This document shows positions 32,531-39,953 of a DNA stretch of 48,450 bases, piece by piece. The stretch spans positions 1 to 48,450 of the forward strand of contig NZ_FNOZ01000032.1 in assembly GCF_900107175.1 (NCBI RefSeq). Direction: 5' to 3'. The DNA comes from Modestobacter sp. DSM 44400 (GTDB taxonomy: Bacteria > Actinomycetota > Actinomycetes > Mycobacteriales > Geodermatophilaceae). The position numbers were made by a program, and so were the translations under genes. Each line of letters opens with the position of its first letter. Position 1 is the first letter of the stretch. Below the pieces are notes generated by a model. It saw nothing but the letters and a program-made list of their open reading frames with translations, was not told the DNA's origin and did not search any database.

Positions 32531-34286
32531 ACCACTCGGTGTCCAGCGCGAACGCCGGTTCGTAGGTGACCACGCCCGGCTGCTCGAGCCCGATCGAGGG
32601 CGTGGTGATCGACTGGTGCGCCCCACCCTCGGGCGCCAGCGTCACCCCGGACGGCGTGCCGACCAAGATCGACTGCCCGCCGGCGTACACGCCGAACGAC
32701 CAGGGTTCCAGGGCGCGCGCGACGAACGGGTCGTACATGACGCCGATCGGCAACAGCGGCTGGTCCCACCGGTTCCACGTGGAACCCAGTTCCCCCATCA
32801 GCCCCACGAGGTTGGTCTCGGCGATGCCGAGCTCGACGTGCTGCCCGCTGGGCCGCTCCCGCCAGTGCAGGATCGTCTCGGGGTCGTCGGAGAACCAGTC
32901 GCGGCGGTCCTCGGCCGACCAGACGCCCACCTTGTTGACCCACCCGCCCAGGTTGGTGCTGGAGCTGACGTCGGGGCTGACGGTGACGACGCGCGCGCCG
33001 ACCTCGGGTGCGGCCCGGTTGAGGTCAAGCAGCGTGCGCCCCAGCGCGGCCTGCGTCGTCGCCGTCCCCGACGGGGTGCGGCCCAGGTCCGCCGGGACGG
33101 CGACGGCCGGGGCGCCCTCGAGCTCGGTCCGCCGCAGCCGGGCGGCGGCGGCGGCCAACAGCTCCGCGGGGGCGCTGCCCGGCTCGAACGTCGTCCACGG
33201 GTCGGCCGGGTCGACGCCGACCCGGGCGGCCAGCTCGCCGAGCTGGGCCTCGCTGAGCAGCGCCGAGTGGTTCTGCGGATGCCCCTCGGTGGCCAGCCCG
33301 TAGCCCTTGAGGGTGTAGGCGAGCACCACGGTGGGCCGGGTGTCGTCGATCTGGGCGAAGGCGGTCCGCAGTGTGGCCAGGTCGTGGCCGCCGAGGTTGC
33401 GGACCGCCGCCAGCAGGTCCTCGTCGGCGACGTCGGCGACGAGTCCACCGATCCGGGCCGCGGCGGCCCCGTCGCCGGGCAGCTGCGCGCGCAGCTCGGC
33501 CGGGGTGCGGCGCAGCATCCGCTGGTACTCGGCGTTGGTCATCTCGTCGATCCGGTCGCGCAGCTCGGCTCCCCCAGGACGGGTGAACAGCTCCTCCAGC
33601 AGGGCGCCGTACTTGACGGTGAGCACCTGCCAGCCGGCGGCGGCGAACATCCCCTGCAGCCGGGTCGCCCCCATGGTGGGCACCACCCGGTCCAGCGACT
33701 GCCGGTTGAGGTCCACGATCCACACGACCTCGCCCAGCTCGGCCACCATCGGGTCGAGCACGGCCTCCCAGACCGCGCCCTCGTCGAGCTCGGCGTCGCC
33801 GACCAGCGACCACTGGCGCCCGGCGCCGCCGGTGCCGAACTGGGTGTTGACGTAGCGGCGGGCGATGGCGCCCCAGATCGGCGCGGTGGCACCGATGCCG
33901 ACCGAGCCGGTGGAGTAATCAGCCGGCACGGGGTCCTTGAGCCGGCTCGGATAGCTCTGCAGCCCGCCGAACTCGCGCAGCGTGGTCAGGTACGCCGGGT
34001 CCAGCTGACCGAGCAGGTACTCCAGGGCGTGCAGCACCGGGGAGGCGTGCGGCTTGACCGAGACCCGGTCCTCGGGCCCCAGCTGCTCCAACCACAACGC
34101 CGTCATCAGCGTGACGATCGAGGCGCTGGAGGCCTGGTGGCCGCCGACCTTGAGGCCGCTCGGGTTGGGTCGCACCCGGTTGGCGTGGTCGACGATCGCG
34201 GTGGCCAGCCACAGCACCCGCTGCTCGACCTCCCGCAGGGCCGCATCGTCGATGTCCGTGCCCGCGGGGACCGCCGTCAGCGTCAT
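32490..34286 (-). CDS. Transketolase/E1-like TPP enzyme, C-terminally truncated at the repeat array
   Basis: The 598-residue product resembles actinobacterial transketolase-like or pyruvate-dehydrogenase-E1-like proteins of about 770-800 residues. The TPP-binding domain has LKVGGHQASSASIVTLMTAL, HASPVLHALEYLLG and GDAELDEGAVWEA followed by VDLNRQSLDRVVP. The pyrimidine-binding domain has the Glu-containing LGIAETNLVGLMGELG and LAPEGGAHQSITTPSIGLEQ. Homology stops at YEPAFALDTEW. Then come CLPPTPRMLGAGP and a stop, all encoded by repeat unit 4. The third (C-terminal) domain, about 180 residues, is lost. ATG 34286 is the likely start. Whether the shortened protein folds is unknown; both TPP-site domains are complete. 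Confidence 0.82.
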   Translation of the reverse strand: MTLTAVPAGTDIDDAALREVEQRVLWLATAIVDHANRVRPNPSGLKVGGHQASSASIVTLMTALWLEQLGPEDRVSVKPHASPVLHALEYLLGQLDPAYLTTLREFGGLQSYPSRLKDPVPADYSTGSVGIGATAPIWGAIARRYVNTQFGTGGAGRQWSLVGDAELDEGAVWEAVLDPMVAELGEVVWIVDLNRQSLDRVVPTMGATRLQGMFAAAGWQVLTVKYGALLEELFTRPGGAELRDRIDEMTNAEYQRMLRRTPAELRAQLPGDGAAAARIGGLVADVADEDLLAAVRNLGGHDLATLRTAFAQIDDTRPTVVLAYTLKGYGLATEGHPQNHSALLSEAQLGELAARVGVDPADPWTTFEPGSAPAELLAAAAARLRRTELEGAPAVAVPADLGRTPSGTATTQAALGRTLLDLNRAAPEVGARVVTVSPDVSSSTNLGGWVNKVGVWSAEDRRDWFSDDPETILHWRERPSGQHVELGIAETNLVGLMGELGSTWNRWDQPLLPIGVMYDPFVARALEPWSFGVYAGGQSILVGTPSGVTLAPEGGAHQSITTPSIGLEQPGVVTYEPAFALDTEWCLPPTPRMLGAGP

Positions 34287-34416
34287 GCCAGCACCCGACC
34301 ACGTGCGACGGGCGGACACAAACCGCGGGGTGGCCGGGTCCGGCGGGGCTCGCCTATCGTCCGCCAGGCGTGGCGCGGCTCACCCGCGCCGTGCACCGAG
34401 CTGGAGGACCGACCTC

Positions 34417-35331
34417 ATGGACTACGCCGAGCTCCAGGCCGCCTTCCTCGGCGCGCCCGCCGAGGGCCAGACCCCGCCCCGGATCCCCGACCACCCCGCC
34501 CGGCGGCTGCGGGACGCCGCCGAGCCGATCGCCACCATCGGCTTCTGGGGTCGCCCGGCCTACGACCGCCTCGCCGAGCTGGGCCTGGACTTCCTCACCG
34601 GCTACGTCTGGGCCCGGACGGCGCCGCTGGGCGAGCCGTCGGCGCCGGTGGTGGTCGCCGCGTTCGGGGTCTTCGAGCCGAGCCTGGTGACGAGCCTGTA
34701 CGAGCAGGCCCGCGCCCTGTGCAGCCGCGCGCAGGTGCTCGCCGCACGAGAGGCAGGCGCGGTGGCCTCGCTGCACGATCTGCTGCCCGACCTGCCCACC
34801 GGGGACGTCGCGGCCGCCGTCGCACTGCTGCGCCGGGCCACCGACGTCGCTGCGGCCGACGTCGCCGGGCGGCCGCTGTTCGCCGGACTCACCTCCCTGC
34901 CGTGGCCGGCGAACCCCTTGGGCCAGCTGTGGCACGCCACCAACCTGCTCCGGGAGTACCGCGGGGACGTGCACCAGGCGGCCAACGTCGCGGCCGGGCT
35001 CACCGGCGTGCAGATGAACCTGGTGACGGAGTACTGGATCGGCTGGGAGCCCACCGCCTATGCCGGCTCCCGCGGCTGGGCACCGGAGGTGATGGCCGCC
35101 GCCGACGACGACCTGGTCGAGCGCGGCTGGGTGGCCGACGGTGCGCTCACCGCCCGAGGACAGCGGCAGCGCGACGACATCGAGGCGCAGACCGACGCCG
35201 CGCTGGAACGGGTGCTCTTCCCCGTCGGCGACGAGCTGCCCGCCCTGACCGACCTGCTGGACCGCTGGTCGGCTGCGATCGTGGCCGGTGGCGCAGCCCC
35301 GCCCGATCCCTACAAGCGGGTCAGCGGATGA
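34417..35331 (+). CDS. SCO6745 family protein
   Basis: The 304-residue cytoplasmic protein matches the actinobacterial SCO6745 family, helical proteins with PTS-like phrases ARRLRDAAEPIATIGFWGRP and AYDRLAELGLDFLTGYVWAR. Later blocks are FGVFEPSLVTSLYEQAR, WPANPLGQLWHATNLLREYR, GDVHQAANVAAGLTGVQMNL and a C-terminal GWVADGALTARGQ that resembles a winged-helix wing. Function is unknown; regulation is a guess based on the C-terminal helix-turn-helix likeness. GGAGGA at 34402-34407 supports ATG 34417. Confidence 0.85.
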   Translation: MDYAELQAAFLGAPAEGQTPPRIPDHPARRLRDAAEPIATIGFWGRPAYDRLAELGLDFLTGYVWARTAPLGEPSAPVVVAAFGVFEPSLVTSLYEQARALCSRAQVLAAREAGAVASLHDLLPDLPTGDVAAAVALLRRATDVAAADVAGRPLFAGLTSLPWPANPLGQLWHATNLLREYRGDVHQAANVAAGLTGVQMNLVTEYWIGWEPTAYAGSRGWAPEVMAAADDDLVERGWVADGALTARGQRQRDDIEAQTDAALERVLFPVGDELPALTDLLDRWSAAIVAGGAAPPDPYKRVSG

Positions 35332-35426
35332 GCCCGGGTGAGCAGTGCTGGCCCGCTCTCCTCCGGGCGTCCCCACGCCCCCACTACCGTCGACGGCGTC
35401 CCGTTCGACGCTCGTGAGGAGACATC

Positions 35427-36653
35427 GTGCCCGCCCCGACCGCGCCCCATCCGCCCGCCGGCGCCCTCGACGGCATCCGGGTGCTGGAGATCGGCACTCT
35501 CATCGCGGGGCCGTTCGCCGGCCGACTGCTCGGTGACCAGGGCGCCGACGTGGTCAAGGTCGAGGCTCCCGACCGGCCCGACCCGCTGCGCACCTGGGGC
35601 CAGGTGTCCGAGGACGGCCGGGGCTTCTTCTGGACCGTGCACGCCCGCAACAAGCGCTGCATCACCCTGGACCTCCGGCAGTCCCGCGGCCAGGAGCTCT
35701 TCCTCCGGCTGGTCGAGGAGGCCGACGTCGTGGTCGAGAGCTTCCGGCCCGGCACCATGGAGCGCTGGGGGCTGGGCTACGACCAGCTCAGCGAGGTGAA
35801 CCCGGGCGTGGTGCTGGCCCGGGTGTCCGGCTACGGACAGACGGGGCCGGCCGCGCACCGTCCCGGCTACGCCAGCGTCGCCGAGGCGTTGGCCGGCCTG
35901 CGTTACGTGACCGGTTTCCCCGGACAGCCCCCGGTCCGGATGGCGCTGTCGCTCGGCGACTCGCTAGCCGGCATGTTCGCCGCCCAGGGCATCCTGTCCG
36001 CGCTGGTGGCCCGGCAGCGCACCGGCATGGGGCAGGTGGTCGACACCGCGCTCACCGACTCCTGCCTCGCGCTGACCGAGTCGATGCTCCCCGACTACGA
36101 CCGGGCCGGCCTCGTCCGCCAGCCCAGCGGCACGCGACTGGAGGGCATCGCGCCGTCCAACTCCTACCAGACCTCCGACGGCACCTTCGTCATCATCGCC
36201 GCCAACCAGGACACCCTGTTCCGCCGGCTCTGCGGCGCGATGGGCCGACCCGAGCTGGCCGACGACGACCGCTTCGCCACGCACGGTGCGCGCGGCCGGA
36301 ACCAGGACGAGCTGGACAGGATCATCGCCGCCTGGGCGAGGGAGCACGACAGTGCCGACGTGCAGCGCCTGCTCGACGAGGCCGGTGTCGCCGCGGGCCC
36401 GGTGAACACCGTCGCCGACATCGTCGCCGACCCGCAGTTCCGGGCCCGCGGCATGGTGCTCGCCCATCACGACGAGGGGGTCGGGGCCGACGTGCTCGGC
36501 CCGGGCATCACCCCGAAGCTGTCGGCCACCCCCGGCGGTCTGCGTTGGGCCGGGCCGCCGCGACCGGGCAGTCACAACGCCGAGGTCTACGGCGAACTGC
36601 TCGGCCTGGACGCCACCGCCCTCGCCGGGCTGTCCGCCGCCGGCGTCGTCTGA
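35427..36653 (+). CDS. CaiB/BaiF family CoA transferase
   Basis: The 408-residue family III CoA transferase moves CoA between carboxylic acids through an aspartyl-CoA intermediate. Its core is GIRVLEIGTLIAGPFAGRLL, then GADVVKVEAPDRPDPLRTWG, NKRCITLDLRQSRGQELF and VVVESFRPGTMERWGLGYD. The catalytic Asp is expected in MALSLGDSLAGMFAAQGIL, which is intact. GTG 35427 has GAGGAG at 35416-35421. The substrate is unknown (candidates: formyl-, succinyl- or 2-methylacyl-CoA). Neighbouring acyl-CoA dehydrogenase genes suggest a branched-acid or alkane-derived acid pathway (inference). Confidence 0.93.
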   Translation: MPAPTAPHPPAGALDGIRVLEIGTLIAGPFAGRLLGDQGADVVKVEAPDRPDPLRTWGQVSEDGRGFFWTVHARNKRCITLDLRQSRGQELFLRLVEEADVVVESFRPGTMERWGLGYDQLSEVNPGVVLARVSGYGQTGPAAHRPGYASVAEALAGLRYVTGFPGQPPVRMALSLGDSLAGMFAAQGILSALVARQRTGMGQVVDTALTDSCLALTESMLPDYDRAGLVRQPSGTRLEGIAPSNSYQTSDGTFVIIAANQDTLFRRLCGAMGRPELADDDRFATHGARGRNQDELDRIIAAWAREHDSADVQRLLDEAGVAAGPVNTVADIVADPQFRARGMVLAHHDEGVGADVLGPGITPKLSATPGGLRWAGPPRPGSHNAEVYGELLGLDATALAGLSAAGVV

Positions 36654-36663
36654 TACGTGCTCG

Positions 36664-36683
36664 GGCTCTCGGTACCGAACGCC
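36664..36683. terminator. Inverted repeat between convergent genes
   Basis: TCGGTACCGA (36669-36678) is a perfect palindrome flanked by GGC (36664-36666) and GCC (36681-36683) across 2-base bulges. It lies between the CoA transferase and DUF2277 stops and may terminate both. Confidence 0.35.
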
Positions 36684-36693
36684 CCGGGAGCGG

Positions 36694-36963
36694 TCAGCTG
36701 GGGTAGCGGGCGGCAGCGCGTTCGCGGGCCTGTGCGGCCAGTACCTCGCGGTCCTTCGGCGGCGCCGTCGTGACCAGGTCGGCGAGCAGGTGCCCGGTGA
36801 CGTGCGCTATCTCCTCGACCGCCCGGTCGAACGCCGCCTGATTGGCCTGCGACGGCTTGGCCGACCCGCTGACCTTGCGCACGTACTGCAATGCGGCGGC
36901 ACGGACCTCGTCGTCGGTGGTCGCCGGCGCGAGGTTGTGCAAGACGTGGATGTTCCGGCACAT
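36694..36963 (-). CDS. DUF2277 family protein
   Basis: The 89-residue protein matches DUF2277: CRNIHVLHNLAPATTDDEVR, AALQYVRKVSGSAKPSQANQ and FDRAVEEIAHVTGHLL. The N-terminal Cys-Arg-Asn-Ile start is typical. Function is unknown; the family is mostly helical and cytoplasmic. It lies 28 bp downstream of the acyl-CoA dehydrogenase stop and is probably co-transcribed with it. Confidence 0.92.
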   Translation of the reverse strand: MCRNIHVLHNLAPATTDDEVRAAALQYVRKVSGSAKPSQANQAAFDRAVEEIAHVTGHLLADLVTTAPPKDREVLAAQARERAAARYPS

Positions 36964-36991
36964 GGGGACGAGCCTAGGACGGCGCCGCGCG

Positions 36992-38188
36992 TCAGCGGGT
37001 AGCCGTCGGCGCCGGTGCGCCGACGACGGTGGTCGTGGTCGAGCCACCCTTGGCCAGCGCCCGGCTGATCACCATCCGTTGGATCTGGTTGGTGCCCTCG
37101 AAGATCTGCATGACCTTGGCCTCGCGCATGTACCGCTCGACCGGGAAGTCGCGGGTGTACCCGTACCCGCCGAGCACCTGGACGGCGTCGGTGGTCACCT
37201 TCATCGCGTTGTCGGTGGCCACCAGCTTGGCCACCGAGGCGAGCTCGCCGTAGGGCTGGCCGGCGTCCCGCAGCCGCGCGGCGGCCAGGTAGGTGGCCCG
37301 GGCGCTCGCTACCGCCGCGGCCATGTCGGCCAGCAGGAACGCCAGGCCCTGGTGCTCGATGATCGGGACGCCGAAGGTCTCCCGCTCCTGCGCGTAGGCC
37401 AGCGCGTCGTCCAGCGCGCCCTGCGCCAGCCCGGTCGCGACCGCGGCGATGCCCAGCCGGCCGGCGTCCAGCCCGGCGAGCGCGATCGGCAGACCCTCGC
37501 CCTCAGCGCCCAACCGGCGGTCGGCGGCCACCCGGACACCCTCGAAGCGCATCGTGGCCGTCGTCGAGCCGGTCAGACCCATCTTCCGCTCGGCCGGGTC
37601 GGCGGACAGCCCCGCGCTGTCGGCGGGGACGAGGAAACAGGAGATGCCGCGCGAGCGGTGGTCGGAGGTGCGGGCCATGACCTTGTAGAAGTCGGCCTGC
37701 CCGCCGTGCGTCGTCCACGCTTTGTCGCCGGTCAGCACGTAAGAGTCCCCGTCGCGCACCGCCGTCGTGCGCATGGCGGCCGGGTCGGAGCCGGCGTGCG
37801 GCTCGGAGAGGCAGTAGGCGCCCAGCAGCTCACCGCCGAGCATCTCGGGCAGCCAGCGCTGCTGCTGTTCGGGCGTGCCGGCGGTGGCCAGGCCGAAGCA
37901 CGACAGCCCGTGCACGCTGACCCCGACCGCGACGCTGGCCCACACCGCGGCGATCTCCTCGAGGACCTGCAGGTACACCTCGTAGGGCTGGCCGCCGCCG
38001 CCCACGTCCTCCCCGTAGGGCAGACCGAGCAGGCCGGCCCGGCCGAGGGTGCGGAAGACGTCGCGGGGGAAGGCCTCGTGGGCCTCGTCCGCGGCGACCC
38101 GCGGAGCGAGCTGCTTGCGGGCGATGTCCCGGGTGAGGTCCAGCAGGTCCGCCGCCTCCTGGGTGGGCACGAGACGACGAACGGGCAC
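36992..38188 (-). CDS. Acyl-CoA dehydrogenase family protein
   Basis: The 398-residue flavoprotein has all family features: the N-terminal helical domain (RDIARKQLAPRVAADEAHEA), the middle domain with YCLSEPHAGSDPAAMRTTAV and VLTGDKAWTTHGG, and the C-terminal domain with YAQERETFGVPIIEHQGLAF, VQVLGGYGYTRDFPVERYMR and MQIFEGTNQIQRMVISR. The catalytic base in the short-chain group would be the Glu of FEGT. It ends with a Thr-rich tail. GTG 38188 has GGAGG 7 bases upstream. A TetR gene is divergent across 108 bp and is probably its regulator. Confidence 0.95.
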   Translation of the reverse strand: MPVRRLVPTQEAADLLDLTRDIARKQLAPRVAADEAHEAFPRDVFRTLGRAGLLGLPYGEDVGGGGQPYEVYLQVLEEIAAVWASVAVGVSVHGLSCFGLATAGTPEQQQRWLPEMLGGELLGAYCLSEPHAGSDPAAMRTTAVRDGDSYVLTGDKAWTTHGGQADFYKVMARTSDHRSRGISCFLVPADSAGLSADPAERKMGLTGSTTATMRFEGVRVAADRRLGAEGEGLPIALAGLDAGRLGIAAVATGLAQGALDDALAYAQERETFGVPIIEHQGLAFLLADMAAAVASARATYLAAARLRDAGQPYGELASVAKLVATDNAMKVTTDAVQVLGGYGYTRDFPVERYMREAKVMQIFEGTNQIQRMVISRALAKGGSTTTTVVGAPAPTATR

Positions 38189-38210
38189 AACACACCTCCG
38201 AAAGAGCGAT

Positions 38211-38249
38211 CAGTACTGGACGACGGTACGCAGTACCGGCCGCAGTACT
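38211..38249. promoter_or_regulatory. CAGTAC repeat cluster, putative TetR operator
   Basis: CAGTACTG (38211-38218), CAGTACC (38231-38237) and CAGTACT (38243-38249) lie between the divergent acyl-CoA dehydrogenase and TetR genes. GGTAC-GCA-GTACC (38225-38237) is a perfect inverted repeat. AGTACTG (38212-38218) and CAGTACT (38243-38249) also form perfect inverted arms. This fits autoregulation and control of the dehydrogenase by the TetR protein. Confidence 0.6.
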
Positions 38250-38296
38250 CAAGCGGATGCCGTTGTTACTGTCCGGTTCGCCGCGAGGAGGCCCGG

Positions 38297-38887
38297 ATGA
38301 CGTCGCTGGACAGCCGCACCACCCGCACCCAGGCGCGCCGCGACGAGCTGTTGGACCAGCTGGTCGCGCTCGTGCTGACCGACGGGTTCGCCGAAGTCAC
38401 CCTCGACGAACTGGCCCGCCGGCTGCACTGCTCCAAGAGCACCCTGTACGGGATCGCGGCGAGCAAGGAACAGCTGGTCGTGGCCGCGGTCAAGCGGTTC
38501 TTCCAGCGCGCCACGGCGGCGGTCGAGGAGCACGTCGCCGCCCCCGCCGATCACCGCGAGCAGATCAGCGCCTACCTGCTGGCCGTCGCCGAACAGCTGC
38601 AGCCGGCGTCCCCGGCGTTCTTCGCCGATGTGGCGACCTTCGCCCCGGCCCGGGAGATCTACGAGCACAACACCCGCTCTGCGGCCGCCCGGGTGCAGCA
38701 GCTGGTCAGCGCCGGCGTCGCGGCCGGCACGGTGCGGCCGGTGCACGCCTCGTTCGTCGGCGCGGCGGTGGCGCAGGTGATGGCCGCGATCCACCGGGGC
38801 GATATCACCGCCACCACCGGCCTGGACGACGCCGCTGCGTACCGCGAGCTCGCCGGCCTCGTCGTCGCCGGGGTCGCCCCGCGCTGA
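38297..38887 (+). CDS. TetR/AcrR family transcriptional regulator
   Basis: The 196-residue regulator has an N-terminal helix-turn-helix (about residues 15-60): RRDELLDQLVALVLTDGFAE and VTLDELARRLHCSKSTLYGI followed by KEQLVVAAVKRFF. The helical C-terminal half resembles TetR_C_33-type domains (TFAPAREIYEHNT), which often sense acyl-CoA. GAGGAG at 38285-38290 suits ATG 38297. Divergent orientation and the CAGTAC operator cluster point to control of the acyl-CoA dehydrogenase/DUF2277 transcript and of itself. Confidence 0.93.
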   Translation: MTSLDSRTTRTQARRDELLDQLVALVLTDGFAEVTLDELARRLHCSKSTLYGIAASKEQLVVAAVKRFFQRATAAVEEHVAAPADHREQISAYLLAVAEQLQPASPAFFADVATFAPAREIYEHNTRSAAARVQQLVSAGVAAGTVRPVHASFVGAAVAQVMAAIHRGDITATTGLDDAAAYRELAGLVVAGVAPR

Positions 38888-38912
38888 TGGTGGTGCGGGT
38901 CCGCCGGCTGCC

Positions 38913-38930
38913 CTGAACCGGCCGGTTCAG
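38913..38930. terminator. 18-bp perfect palindrome between convergent genes
   Basis: CTGAACCGGCCGGTTCAG is fully self-complementary. Its right arm contains the stop (TCA at 38927-38929) of the acyl-CoA dehydrogenase-like gene. It lies 26 bp after the TetR stop and can fold on both strands. Confidence 0.55.
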
Positions 38931-39925
38931 CCGCCCAGCTCGGCCACCAGTGCCGCCCTGATCGCCGGGCGCGAGCCGAAGACCAGCAGGAACAACGCTT
39001 CCCGGGCGGTGCGCTCGGCATCGGCGCCGGCGAGCACGGCGCGGCTGCCGGTTGCGGCGACGAGCAGGCCCGCGGCCCGATGGGCCAGCGCGGCGGCGGC
39101 CGCCCGAGCCGCTGCGAGCTCCTCGGGGGGAGCGGTGTCCAGCCGCACACGGACGGCGGCCAGGTCGGCGTCCAGCGGCGAGGAGCCCAGCAGCCGTGCG
39201 CACCGGACGACGAGCCCGAGGGCCAGGGAACCGTTGGGCCGGAGCCCTGCGGCGTCCCCGGCGCGCAGCTCGGCCAGCGGCACCGCGCCGGTCAGCCGGG
39301 CGGCCGGAACGCGGTGCCCACGTAGACCCAGCTCGACCGTCGCACTCGCCGTCACGGCGACCATGCGCTGCGGCCGGACGGTCATGGTCGGCCCGGCGAC
39401 CGCGTCGACCAGCACGAACAGCACCCGCTCGTCGGACTCGTCCCGGCCGGCCACGAGCACCAGGTCGATGTGCCCCCAGCCGGTCACCCAGGGGACATCG
39501 CCGTCGAGCACCAGCTCGTCGCTCTCGCGGCGCACCCGCACCGCAGCCGGGCCGGGCCGGGTGGCCGCCTGCAGCGCCACCCCGGCCCGCCATCGCCCGG
39601 CGCACAGGTCGGCGAGCAGGTCCCCGCGGAGGGCCGCCGGCCCGGCGGCCACCGCGGAGACCACTCCGAGGTGCTGCAGCCAGACGAACGCGGCGGACAG
39701 GTCACCGGCAGCGAGTTCTTCCACCACGGCCGCCACCGTCGTCCGGTCGGCGCCCAGCCCACCGGCGTGGACCGGGCCGGTGAGCCCGTACAGCCCGGCC
39801 GCGGCGAGGGCGTCCAGGTGTCCGGCGGGCACCTGACCCGCGGCGTCCACCTGGCCGGCAGCGGGGAACAGCAGCTCCTGGGCGAGCCGGCGGGCGCGAG
39901 GGACGATGTCGATCACGCCGACCAT
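38927..39925 (-). CDS. Divergent acyl-CoA dehydrogenase-like protein
   Basis: The 332-residue protein follows the acyl-CoA dehydrogenase plan: an N-terminal helical domain (AQELLFPAAGQVDAAGQVPA, LDALAAAGLYGLTGP), a middle domain (AALQAATRPGP shifted to VALQAATRPGPAAVRV, then DGDVPWVTGWGHIDLVLVAG) and a helical C-terminal domain. The usual EGT and GGxGY motifs at the C-terminus are missing and the C-terminal domain is short, ending RPAIRAALVAELGG. It may be a flavin-binding hydroxylase-like or inactive paralogue. ATG 39925 is used; GTG 39916 is an alternative. It lies 28 bp after the chemoreceptor stop. Confidence 0.8.
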   Translation of the reverse strand: MVGVIDIVPRARRLAQELLFPAAGQVDAAGQVPAGHLDALAAAGLYGLTGPVHAGGLGADRTTVAAVVEELAAGDLSAAFVWLQHLGVVSAVAAGPAALRGDLLADLCAGRWRAGVALQAATRPGPAAVRVRRESDELVLDGDVPWVTGWGHIDLVLVAGRDESDERVLFVLVDAVAGPTMTVRPQRMVAVTASATVELGLRGHRVPAARLTGAVPLAELRAGDAAGLRPNGSLALGLVVRCARLLGSSPLDADLAAVRVRLDTAPPEELAAARAAAAALAHRAAGLLVAATGSRAVLAGADAERTAREALFLLVFGSRPAIRAALVAELGG

Positions 39926-39953
39926 CGTCCCGCGGGGTCTGGGGCGCGGCCGC

